The position numbers were made by a program, and so were the translations under genes. A stretch of 64,000 bases of DNA, taken from Lelliottia sp. WAP21. GTDB lineage: Bacteria > Pseudomonadota > Gammaproteobacteria > Enterobacterales > Enterobacteriaceae. The stretch's first letter is position 1; each line of letters begins with the position of its first letter. Shown one piece after another: positions 9,555 through 16,993 of the stretch. The notes under the pieces are model-generated. The model was given only the letters and a program-made list of their open reading frames with translations, was not told where the DNA came from and searched no databases. The stretch is from the NCBI RefSeq assembly GCF_020532665.2, contig NZ_JAIWPG020000002.1, forward strand, positions 186,001 to 250,000. Reading direction: 5' to 3'.

Positions 9555-11588
9555 ATGACAGACCTTTCACAAGACAGAGAAAAGGACAAAATCAATCCGG
9601 TTGTTTTTTATACATCTGCCGGACTGATTTTGTTGTTTTCCCTGATGACGATCTTCTTTAGTGATTTTTCCGCGCTCTGGATAGGTCGAACATTGAACTG
9701 GGTTTCAAAAACCTTTGGCTGGTACTACTTGCTCGCCGCCACGCTCTATATTGTCTTTGTGGTGTGCATTGCCTGTTCACGCTTTGGGTCGGTAAAACTC
9801 GGGCCAGAGCAGTCTAAGCCGGAGTTCAGCCTGCTGAGCTGGGCGGCGATGCTCTTCGCGGCGGGCATTGGTATTGACCTGATGTTCTTCTCTGTAGCGG
9901 AACCGATCACGCAATATATGCAACCGCCGGAGGGGCAGGGGCAGACCATTGAAGCGGCGCGTCAGGCGATGGTCTGGACGCTGTTCCACTACGGCTTAAC
10001 CGGCTGGTCGATGTATGCCCTGATGGGCATGGCGCTGGGATACTTTAGCTACCGTTATAATTTGCCCCTCACCATCCGCTCCGCACTCTATCCTATCTTC
10101 GGCAAACGTATTAATGGCCCAATCGGTCACAGCGTGGATATTGCGGCGGTCATCGGCACCATCTTCGGTATCGCTACCACGCTTGGGATTGGCGTCGTAC
10201 AGCTTAACTACGGGCTGAGCGTGCTGTTTGATATCCCCGACTCCATGGCGGCCAAAGCGGCGCTGATTGCGTTGTCGGTGATTATCGCCACCATCTCGGT
10301 TACCTCGGGCGTGGATAAAGGCATTCGCGTGCTTTCTGAGTTGAACGTCGCGCTGGCGCTGGGGCTGATCCTGTTCGTGCTGTTTATGGGCGACACTTCG
10401 TTCCTGCTCAATGCGCTGGTGCTGAACGTGGGCGACTACGTGAACCGCTTTATGGGGATGACGCTGAACAGCTTTGCCTTTGACCGTCCGGTCGAATGGA
10501 TGAACAACTGGACGCTGTTCTTCTGGGCATGGTGGGTGGCCTGGTCGCCGTTTGTCGGTCTGTTCCTGGCGCGTATTTCGCGTGGGCGTACCATCCGTCA
10601 GTTTGTGATGGGGACGCTGATCATCCCGTTCACCTTTACCCTGCTGTGGCTGTCGGTCTTTGGGAACAGCGCGTTGTACGAAATCATTCACGGTGATGCG
10701 GCATTCGCACAAGAGGCCATGGCGCACCCGGAACGCGGATTCTACAGCCTGCTGGCGCAGTACCCGGCATTTACCTTTAGCGCCTCCGTGGCGACGATCA
10801 CCGGCCTGCTATTCTACGTCACCTCAGCGGATTCGGGTGCGCTGGTACTGGGGAACTTCACCTCGAAGCTGAAGGACATTAACAGCGACGCGCCGAACTG
10901 GCTGCGTATCTTCTGGTCACTGGTGATAGGTCTGCTGACGCTGGGCATGCTGATGACCAACGGAATTTCGGCATTGCAGAACACCACGGTCATTATGGGA
11001 CTGCCGTTCAGTTTTGTTATTTTCTTCGTGATGGCCGGATTGTATAAATCGCTGAAAGTGGAGGATTATCGCCGTGAAAGCGCTAATCGCGACACGGCGC
11101 CTCGTCCGTTAGGTTCGCAGGATCGTCTGAGCTGGAAGAAACGTCTTTCGCGCCTGATGAACTATCCAGGTACGCGATATACCAAACAGATGATGGAAAC
11201 AGTCTGCTTCCCGGCGATGCAAGAGGTGGCGCAGGAGTTAACACTGCGCGGCGCGAACGTCGAACTGAAAAGCCTGCCGCCGGAAGAGGGGGACACGCTG
11301 GGCCATCTGGAACTGCGGGTGCATATGGGTGACGAGCAAAACTACGTCTACCAGATTTGGCCGCAGCAGTATTCGGTGCCAGGGTTTACCTACCGCGCCC
11401 GCAGCGGGAAATCGACCTACTACCGACTGGAAACTTTCCTGCTGGAAGGCAGCCAGGGCAATGACCTGATGGATTACAGTAAAGAGCAGGTGATCACGGA
11501 CATACTGGATCAGTATGAAAGGCATCTGAACTTTATCCACTTGCACAGGGAAGCGCCGGGAAATAGCGTGATGTTCCCGGATGTGTAA
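9555..11588 (+). CDS. betT: high-affinity choline transporter BetT
   Basis: Inner-membrane BCCT-family choline importer of 677 aa, proton-driven. Twelve membrane helices are visible, including the family's Trp-rich helix (FWAWWVAWSPFVGLFLARISRG, about 323-344). A long cytoplasmic C-terminal tail of about 170 residues (from about 505) is characteristic of BetT and involved in osmotic regulation in the family. It is divergent from betIBA, and import feeds BetA/BetB. The ATG at 9555 is favoured by GTGGGGATACTGG just ahead and by agreement with the family N-terminus. Confidence 0.95.
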   Translation: MTDLSQDREKDKINPVVFYTSAGLILLFSLMTIFFSDFSALWIGRTLNWVSKTFGWYYLLAATLYIVFVVCIACSRFGSVKLGPEQSKPEFSLLSWAAMLFAAGIGIDLMFFSVAEPITQYMQPPEGQGQTIEAARQAMVWTLFHYGLTGWSMYALMGMALGYFSYRYNLPLTIRSALYPIFGKRINGPIGHSVDIAAVIGTIFGIATTLGIGVVQLNYGLSVLFDIPDSMAAKAALIALSVIIATISVTSGVDKGIRVLSELNVALALGLILFVLFMGDTSFLLNALVLNVGDYVNRFMGMTLNSFAFDRPVEWMNNWTLFFWAWWVAWSPFVGLFLARISRGRTIRQFVMGTLIIPFTFTLLWLSVFGNSALYEIIHGDAAFAQEAMAHPERGFYSLLAQYPAFTFSASVATITGLLFYVTSADSGALVLGNFTSKLKDINSDAPNWLRIFWSLVIGLLTLGMLMTNGISALQNTTVIMGLPFSFVIFFVMAGLYKSLKVEDYRRESANRDTAPRPLGSQDRLSWKKRLSRLMNYPGTRYTKQMMETVCFPAMQEVAQELTLRGANVELKSLPPEEGDTLGHLELRVHMGDEQNYVYQIWPQQYSVPGFTYRARSGKSTYYRLETFLLEGSQGNDLMDYSKEQVITDILDQYERHLNFIHLHREAPGNSVMFPDV

Positions 11589-11637
11589 ACGGATTCTTAA
11601 AATACTTTTAGGCTGTGTATAAATACAGTGGTAAGGC

Positions 11638-11700
11638 GCAATATGGCTCCCGGACGAGTCATATTGCAGTAAGAGCCTGAGCTGATGCATTCAGGCTTTT
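11638..11700 (+). terminator. betT terminator region (two hairpins)
   Basis: Two inverted repeats follow betT. The first, GCAATATG / CATATTGC (11638-11667), has a perfect 8-bp stem. The second, AGCCTGA / TCAGGCT (11674-11697), is followed directly by TTTT and looks like an intrinsic terminator on the plus strand. It separates betT from the toxin gene that starts 25 bases later. Confidence 0.6.
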
Positions 11701-11725
11701 GCTGCATTCAGGGAAGGAGTCATGG

Positions 11726-12112
11726 ATGGGCCACGCGTTAGAATTTATCGAGACGTCACTTTTTACCCGGCAGATCAAAAGTATTGCTTCGGATGATGAA
11801 TTAAAGGATCTACAAAGGGAACTCATTGCCTGGCCTGATAAAGGTGACGTGATCCAGCATACCGGGGGCTTGCGTAAAATAAGGATGGCCGCAGGGTTAA
11901 AGGGGAAGAGAGGAGGTGCCAGAGTAATTTACTTTTTGGCCACGGAACAGGTGATTTATCTCATCATGGCCTATCCAAAAAATACGAAGGATACTCTGAC
12001 AGAGACAGAGAAAGCACAGCTTAAAAAACTCACCTCTGTTCTTAGAAATACTGCTTCCAATGCCATTGATGAGGGGTGTACTATGTACCCCAATCAGGTA
12101 AGAGGAGGTTGA
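11726..12112 (+). CDS. RelE/HigB-family toxin
   Basis: Predicted toxin of 128 aa of the RelE/HigB superfamily (ribosome-dependent mRNA interferase fold). The C-terminal half has the family hallmarks: a basic region (GLRKIRMAAGLKGKRGGARVIYFL) and the strand VIYLIMAYPKN followed by the LTETEKAQLKKL helix. The start is ATG 11726 with AGGAG upstream. A start at 11699 would lack a ribosome site. The toxin gene precedes its antitoxin, the reverse of relBE order and typical of HigB-like and NadS-linked modules. The antitoxin starts three bases after its stop. Confidence 0.8.
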   Translation: MGHALEFIETSLFTRQIKSIASDDELKDLQRELIAWPDKGDVIQHTGGLRKIRMAAGLKGKRGGARVIYFLATEQVIYLIMAYPKNTKDTLTETEKAQLKKLTSVLRNTASNAIDEGCTMYPNQVRGG

Positions 12113-12114
12113 GA

Positions 12115-12399
12115 ATGAGTATTTTTGAAGAACTGAAATCTTCGCTTGAAGAGGCCGTTGAGATCCATAGCGGAAAAAAAGCTCCCTCTCGAGTCACCCG
12201 CTATGAAGTCGCCGATGTTCGTGCAATCAGAGAACAGCTTAATGTTACGCAAAGCGAAATGGCAAAGGCGCTCGGCACGAGCGTTGATACCATAAAAAGC
12301 TGGGAGTCTAAACGTCGTAACCCAACGGGGCTGGCAGCGAAAGTCCTGAATGCGATTCGTGATAACCCTGCGTTTTACAGAGCGCTTGCTGGGCAATAA
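12115..12399 (+). CDS. NadS-like XRE antitoxin
   Basis: DNA-binding antitoxin of 94 aa with a C-terminal XRE helix-turn-helix (VRAIREQLNVTQSEMAKALGTSVDTIKSWE, about 38-67), resembling NadS/HigA proteins. It should neutralise the preceding toxin and repress the operon. The ATG at 12115 follows a strong AGAGGAGG site. A longer frame back to 12076 overlaps the toxin gene and lacks one. The module sits between the bet and sit loci, where E. coli has neither, so it is likely an acquired insertion. Confidence 0.82.
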   Translation: MSIFEELKSSLEEAVEIHSGKKAPSRVTRYEVADVRAIREQLNVTQSEMAKALGTSVDTIKSWESKRRNPTGLAAKVLNAIRDNPAFYRALAGQ

Positions 12400-12457
12400 A
12401 CCGCTTTCTGTCGGGTGGCAACCATGATTTACCCGGCCTGAACTCCCTTAACTTAGA

Positions 12458-12482
12458 CCTGATACGCGAAGCGCCATCAGGC
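12458..12482. repeat. classical REP sequence
   Basis: CCTGATACGCGAAGCG followed by CCATCAGGC is a typical enterobacterial REP palindrome (CCTGAT...ATCAGG arms with GCG core). It lies between the antitoxin stop and the sit promoter. It differs from the CCCTCTCCC element family that dominates the rest of the window. Confidence 0.65.
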
Positions 12483-12538
12483 GCAGTTTAACGCCGTCAA
12501 GACTCCCACCTTTTCTAATCCTGTCGCTGACATAACTT

Positions 12539-12580
12539 TAATGATAACTATTTTCATTTAAACATAGCCTGTGCTATACC
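12539..12580. promoter_or_regulatory. Fur box and MntR box of sitABCD
   Basis: TAATGATAACTATTTTCAT (12539-12557) resembles the Fur consensus GATAATGATAATCATTATC. Directly next to it, AACATAGCCTGTGCTATACC (12561-12580) holds the dyad ATAGC-CTGT-GCTAT, the inverted repeat typical of MntR sites. Dual iron (Fur) and manganese (MntR) control is established for sitABCD in Salmonella and fits this arrangement, 55 bases before sitA. Confidence 0.7.
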
Positions 12581-12634
12581 TTATAGCACGGGCTAATTTT
12601 GCTTTGAATTTAACCACACCAGGAGACGTCTGCG

Positions 12635-13546
12635 ATGAACCCACTGCAAGGATTGAGAAGACTGTTGTATGCCGCGCTCATCATCGCGCTCGCGCCCACC
12701 GGCGCGCTGGCGACGGAGAAATTCAAGGTCGTGACCACCTTTACCGTTATCGCCGATATGGCAAAAAACGTAGCAGGGGACGCTGCAGAGGTTACCTCTA
12801 TCACTAAACCGGGCGCAGAAATTCACGCGTATCAGCCCACGCCGGGTGACATCAAACGCGCCCAAAAGGCGCAGCTGATCTTGTCCAACGGCATGAATCT
12901 TGAGTTGTGGTTTTCGCGTTTTTACCAGCACCTGAACGGCGTGCCGGAAGTGGAAGTGACCAAAGGCATCACGCCGATGGGCATTACCGAAGGGCCGTAT
13001 AACGGCAAGCCGAACCCACACGCGTGGATGTCGCCGGATAACGCGCTGATTTATGTCGATAATATCCGTGATGCGCTGACAAAATACGATCCGGCCAACG
13101 CCGATACCTATGCCCGCAATGCCGACGCCTACAAGCAGAAAATCATCCGCACCCTTGAGCCCCTGCGTAAGCAGGTCGCCGAGATCCCGCAAGACAAACG
13201 CTGGATGGTGACCAGTGAAGGCGCTTTTTCCTATCTGGCGCGAGATTTAGGGCTGAAAGAGCTGTATCTGTGGCCGATCAATGCCGATCAACAGGGCACG
13301 CCGCAGCAGGTCCGTAAGGTGATTGATCTGGTTAAAAAACATCAGATCCCGGCGGTGTTCAGTGAAAGCACCGTCTCGGATAAACCGGCCCGTCAGGTGG
13401 CTCGCGAAACCGGTGCGCATTACGGAGGGGTGTTGTACGTCGACTCGTTAAGTGCTGAAAACGGTCCGGTGCCGACCTGGCTCGATCTCCTCAATGTGAC
13501 TACCCGCACCCTGGTGCAGGGTATCCACGACGGGATGAAGGAATAA
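12635..13546 (+). CDS. sitA: Mn/Fe ABC transporter substrate-binding protein SitA
   Basis: Periplasmic metal-binding protein (cluster A-I) of 303 aa with a signal peptide cleaved near residue 26 (GALA). Metal ligands expected in the family are visible: His64 in AEIHAYQPT, His in KPNPHAWMS, Glu in VFSESTVSD and Asp in LYVDSLS. It delivers Mn(II), and Fe(II) less well, to SitBCD. First gene of a tightly packed four-gene operon behind Fur and MntR sites. The ATG has GGAG at good spacing. Confidence 0.95.
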   Translation: MNPLQGLRRLLYAALIIALAPTGALATEKFKVVTTFTVIADMAKNVAGDAAEVTSITKPGAEIHAYQPTPGDIKRAQKAQLILSNGMNLELWFSRFYQHLNGVPEVEVTKGITPMGITEGPYNGKPNPHAWMSPDNALIYVDNIRDALTKYDPANADTYARNADAYKQKIIRTLEPLRKQVAEIPQDKRWMVTSEGAFSYLARDLGLKELYLWPINADQQGTPQQVRKVIDLVKKHQIPAVFSESTVSDKPARQVARETGAHYGGVLYVDSLSAENGPVPTWLDLLNVTTRTLVQGIHDGMKE

Positions 13547-13549
13547 ATC

Positions 13550-14374
13550 ATGCAAACGAACGGGATAGTTGTCTCTGATGTGACGGTAACGTATCGCAAT
13601 GGCCATACCGCACTACGCGATGCCTCGTTCAGCGTGCCGGGCGGGTCGATTGCCGCGCTGGTTGGCGTGAACGGTTCCGGCAAATCAACGCTGTTTAAAG
13701 CGGTAATGGGTTTTGTCCGGCTGGCAGCGGGGAACATTTCGATTCTGGGAATGCCCACCCGACAGGCGCTGCGCAAAAATCTGGTGGCGTATGTGCCCCA
13801 GTCGGAAGAGGTGGACTGGTCTTTTCCGGTGCTGGTGGAAGACGTGGTGATGATGGGGCGATATGGTCATATGGGCATGTTACGACGCCCTAAAGAACAG
13901 GACCGCCGCATCGTGACGGAGGCGCTGGCCCGTGTGGATATGCTGGCGTTACGGCATCGACAAATCGGCGAGCTTTCCGGGGGACAAAAGAAACGCATCT
14001 TTCTGGCGCGAGCGATTGCCCAGCAGGGCGAAGTGATCCTCCTGGATGAGCCTTTTACCGGTGTGGATGTGAAAACCGAAGCCAGGATAATTAGCCTGCT
14101 GCGTGAGCTACGCGAAGAGGGCAAAACCATGCTGGTCTCGACCCATAATTTGGGGTCGGTCACGGAGTTTTGCGATTACACCGTCATGGTCAAAGGTACC
14201 GTGCTGGCGAGCGGGCCGACGGAGAGCACCTTCACCGCAGATAACCTTGAGCGGGCTTTTAGCGGCGTGCTGCGTCATGTGGTGCTCAGCGGGTCGGAAG
14301 AGCGCATTATCACCGACGATGAACGGCCTTTTGTGGCGCATCGTGTGCCCTCAAAGGCGCGGGGGGCAGAATGA
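13550..14374 (+). CDS. sitB: Mn/Fe ABC transporter ATP-binding protein SitB
   Basis: Cytoplasmic ATPase of 274 aa. The Walker A motif GVNGSGKST is at about 38-46, signature [14 protein letters not shown] at about 143-156, and Walker [13 protein letters not shown] at about 163-174. It starts three bases after sitA and overlaps sitC by four bases (ATGA), so translation is coupled through the operon. Powers SitCD-mediated import. Confidence 0.95.
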   Translation: MQTNGIVVSDVTVTYRNGHTALRDASFSVPGGSIAALVGVNGSGKSTLFKAVMGFVRLAAGNISILGMPTRQALRKNLVAYVPQSEEVDWSFPVLVEDVVMMGRYGHMGMLRRPKEQDRRIVTEALARVDMLALRHRQIGELSGGQKKRIFLARAIAQQGEVILLDEPFTGVDVKTEARIISLLRELREEGKTMLVSTHNLGSVTEFCDYTVMVKGTVLASGPTESTFTADNLERAFSGVLRHVVLSGSEERIITDDERPFVAHRVPSKARGAE

Positions 14375-15228
14375 ACGCACTTCTGGAACCCTTTGGCTAT
14401 GAGTACATGCTCAATGCGATGTGGGTATCAGCAATGGTGGGCGGGCTGTGCGCCTTTCTTTCCTGCTATTTGATGCTGAAAGGCTGGTCGCTGATTGGCG
14501 ATGCGTTATCTCACTCCATCGTCCCCGGTGTGGCGGGAGCCTATATGCTGGGGCTGCCTTTTTCGCTGGGGGCCTTTTTATCAGGGGGGCTCGCCGCAGG
14601 CAGTATGCTGTTCCTCAATCAGCGCAGCCGCCTGAAAGAGGATGCCATTATCGGGCTCATCTTTTCTTCATTCTTCGGGCTGGGGCTATTTATGGTCTCC
14701 CTCAACCCGACCTCGGTAAATATCCAGACGATTGTATTGGGCAATATCCTGGCGATTGCCCCAGAAGATATTGTCCAGCTGACTCTCATCGGCGTGATAT
14801 CGATCCTGGTACTGCTGGTTAAGTGGAAGGATCTCATGGTGACCTTTTTTGATGAGAATCATGCCCGCGCCATTGGCTTGCGTCCCGAGCGTCTGAAAAT
14901 TCTCTTCTTTACGCTGCTGGCTGTCTCTACGGTGGCAGCGCTGCAAACCGTGGGGGCCTTTCTGGTGATCTGTCTGGTCGTTACCCCGGGGGCGACCGCG
15001 TGGCTGCTGACCGATCGTTTTCCGCGCCTGCTGACGATCGCCGTTGCGATCGGCAGCGTGACCAGTTTCCTGGGCGCATGGGCAAGTTACTATCTGGACG
15101 GTGCAACGGGGGGCATTATTGTGGTCGCCCAGACGCTGCTATTCCTGCTGGCTTTTGTATTCGCACCGAAACAAGGGCTGCTGGCAAATCGCCGCCGTGC
15201 CCGTCAGACGCAGGAGAGTGAACAATGA
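14371..15228 (+). CDS. sitC: Mn/Fe ABC transporter permease SitC
   Basis: Inner-membrane permease of 285 aa of the ZnuB/MntB family with about eight hydrophobic segments. The stretch [19 protein letters not shown] (about 44-62) is a conserved early motif of the family. It is paralogous to SitD, and the two together form the membrane channel. ATGA overlaps link it to sitB upstream and sitD downstream. Confidence 0.94.
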   Translation: MNALLEPFGYEYMLNAMWVSAMVGGLCAFLSCYLMLKGWSLIGDALSHSIVPGVAGAYMLGLPFSLGAFLSGGLAAGSMLFLNQRSRLKEDAIIGLIFSSFFGLGLFMVSLNPTSVNIQTIVLGNILAIAPEDIVQLTLIGVISILVLLVKWKDLMVTFFDENHARAIGLRPERLKILFFTLLAVSTVAALQTVGAFLVICLVVTPGATAWLLTDRFPRLLTIAVAIGSVTSFLGAWASYYLDGATGGIIVVAQTLLFLLAFVFAPKQGLLANRRRARQTQESEQ

Positions 15229-16064
15229 TGTCGCTTCTGCTCGAACCCTTCCAGTTTGCGTTTATGAATAACGCATTGCTTATTTCGCTGCTGGTTGCCG
15301 TTCCCTGTGCGCTCCTGTCGGTTTTTCTGGTGCTAAAAGGTTGGGCACTGATGGGGGATGCCATGAGCCATGCGGTGTTTCCGGGGGTCGTTTTAGCCTG
15401 GATGTTGGGTTTACCGCTTGCCGCAGGGGCTTTTGCTGCCGGGTTGTTTTGTGCGGTGGCAACGGGTTATCTCAAGGACAACAGCCGCATCAAGCAGGAC
15501 ACCGTGATGGGCATCGTCTTTTCCGGTATGTTTGCCGCTGGGTTAATTCTTTACATTGCCGTCAAACCGGAAGTACACCTCGACCATATTTTGTTTGGCG
15601 ATATGTTGGGTATCAACGGCATGGATATTCTGCAAAGCGGCCTGGTTGCAACGCTCATTGCGCTGATCGTCGGCCTGAAATGGCGCGACTTTTTGCTGTT
15701 CTGTTTTGATTATCAGCAGGCGCAGGTCAGCGGATTACGCACCCGTTGGTTGCATTACGGTCTGTTGTGCATGGTGTCGTTAACCATTGTCGCAACGCTG
15801 AAAGCTGTGGGGATCATCCTGTCAATTTCATTGCTGATTGCGCCCGGAGCAATAGCCGTGCTGATGACCCGACGCTTTCATCTGGCGCTGTGTGTTGCCG
15901 TGGCGGTATCCATGGTGGTGGCCGTAAGCGGAGTTTACCTCTCCTTTTATCTCGATAGTGCACCCGCGCCAACCATCGTAGTGCTGTTCGCGCTGGTGTT
16001 TATGATCACCTTCGCCGTAACCAGCCTGAATGTAAGGCAGCGGGAACGCATCAGAGCAGCGTGA
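15225..16064 (+). CDS. sitD: Mn/Fe ABC transporter permease SitD
   Basis: Second permease, 279 aa, homologous to SitC (same motif: GDAMSHAVFPGVVLAWMLG, about 43-61). Last gene of sitABCD. Its final 14 bases overlap the 3' end of entD on the other strand, so the two operons converge with no terminator space between them. Confidence 0.94.
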   Translation: MMSLLLEPFQFAFMNNALLISLLVAVPCALLSVFLVLKGWALMGDAMSHAVFPGVVLAWMLGLPLAAGAFAAGLFCAVATGYLKDNSRIKQDTVMGIVFSGMFAAGLILYIAVKPEVHLDHILFGDMLGINGMDILQSGLVATLIALIVGLKWRDFLLFCFDYQQAQVSGLRTRWLHYGLLCMVSLTIVATLKAVGIILSISLLIAPGAIAVLMTRRFHLALCVAVAVSMVVAVSGVYLSFYLDSAPAPTIVVLFALVFMITFAVTSLNVRQRERIRAA

Positions 16065-16701
16065 TCACCCGGTCTGCGTCACGCAGCCAGGCCAGTGTGA
16101 AGGGCGTTTCTACCGGAAAGCTGGCGCAGGGACGGGTAAGCGTTAGCGTCAGGCGCGTTTCATCAAGCGCTGTGATGCGGGCGCTGTCGAAGGCCATGAA
16201 TGCATTAACGCGAGGAAAGAGCGCTTTAAACAGAGCTTCTTTGGCACTGAATGCGAGCGTCAAGGCGAGCGCGAACGGGTAGCCTGATTGCAGAAGGCGC
16301 ATTTCTTCCTGTGCGTCGATGACGCCCTCCTTGATTTCCCGGGCTTCGCTTTCGGGAAGAATAGCTTCCAGATCAATCCCGATCGGCGCATGGGGATTGC
16401 GCACCGCGACCGCCATCGCCTGCGTGCCGCTGTGGGTGATGCTACCCGCGATATTTTCAGGCCAGAGCGGTTCTCCGCTGGGGCCAATGCCGGGTATCGC
16501 GCGTTCGTTTAATGCAGTGAGTGCATGAGCAGCGGCGATGCGTCCGGCGAGATGTTCGGTTTTGCGTTTGGGGGCGGCGTGAGCAAGCGTATTGTGATGG
16601 GGGAGCCAGAGGAGATCGGCGTCGTTGAAGGTGGCTGGGTCGAAGGTGATTTGGTGGACCGCGTGTCCGGCAAGACGAAATGTGGAGTGAGTGGTGCGCA
16701 T
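16051..16701 (-). CDS. entD: enterobactin phosphopantetheinyl transferase EntD
   Basis: 4'-Phosphopantetheinyl transferase of 216 aa that converts apo carrier domains of EntB (ArCP) and EntF (PCP) to the holo form. The family motifs are visible: GSITHSGTQAMAVA and IGIDLEAI (Mg-binding Asp/Glu, about 114) and FSAKEALFKALF (catalytic Glu/Lys, about 163-174). It is encoded apart from the other synthesis genes and reads with fepA on the minus strand, as in E. coli. Its 3' end overlaps sitD by 14 bases. Confidence 0.93.
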   Translation of the reverse strand: MRTTHSTFRLAGHAVHQITFDPATFNDADLLWLPHHNTLAHAAPKRKTEHLAGRIAAAHALTALNERAIPGIGPSGEPLWPENIAGSITHSGTQAMAVAVRNPHAPIGIDLEAILPESEAREIKEGVIDAQEEMRLLQSGYPFALALTLAFSAKEALFKALFPRVNAFMAFDSARITALDETRLTLTLTRPCASFPVETPFTLAWLRDADRVITLL

Positions 16702-16726
16702 TTTTTTTGTCCTGACGTTGTGGAAT

Positions 16727-16905
16727 AGTGCGGCCTGATGCCCTCACCCCGGCCCTCTCCCACAGGGAGAGGGAGAAAAGCTAAAACCCACTCGCTCGAA
16801 CAGAGGAGGGGGAAATCTAATGCCTGCTCGCTCGAACAGAGGAGGGGGAGACTGCTCGATCAACTCCCTCTCCCTTAGGGAGAGGGTAGGGGTGAGGGGG
16901 AGCAT
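16727..16905. repeat. palindromic element pair with 36-bp internal duplication
   Basis: A direct element (AGTGCGGCCTGATG then CCCTCACCCC and the palindrome CCCTCTCCC-aca-GGGAGAGGG) and an inverted copy (CCCTCTCCC-tta-GGGAGAGGG then TAGGGGTGAGGG) face each other about 100 bp apart. Between them CTCGCTCGAACAGAGGAGGG occurs twice (16791 and 16827), 36 bp apart. This is the least amplified of four composite elements in the window. The remainder of the gap upstream of entD, to about 16955, holds a further partial head copy (GATGCCCTCACCC) and no gene. Confidence 0.8.
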
Positions 16906-16958
16906 GCGGCGCCGGTATTTACCCTGCCTGATGCCCTCACCCACAAAGAGAAGCATTA

Positions 16959-16984
16959 AAAACGGCAACCGAAGTTGCCGTTTT
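16959..16984 (-). terminator. fepA(-entD) intrinsic terminator
   Basis: AAAACGGCAAC / GTTGCCGTTTT forms a perfect 11-bp stem with loop CGAA, ten bases after the fepA stop. The symmetric A and T runs allow termination in either direction. It would separate fepA from entD transcription. Confidence 0.8.
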
Positions 16985-16993
16985 GCGTTCACC

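Noticed and set aside
9996-10727. 243-codon minus-strand frame
   Set aside because: Antisense to betT, rich in His/Gln/Arg as expected for a shadow frame.
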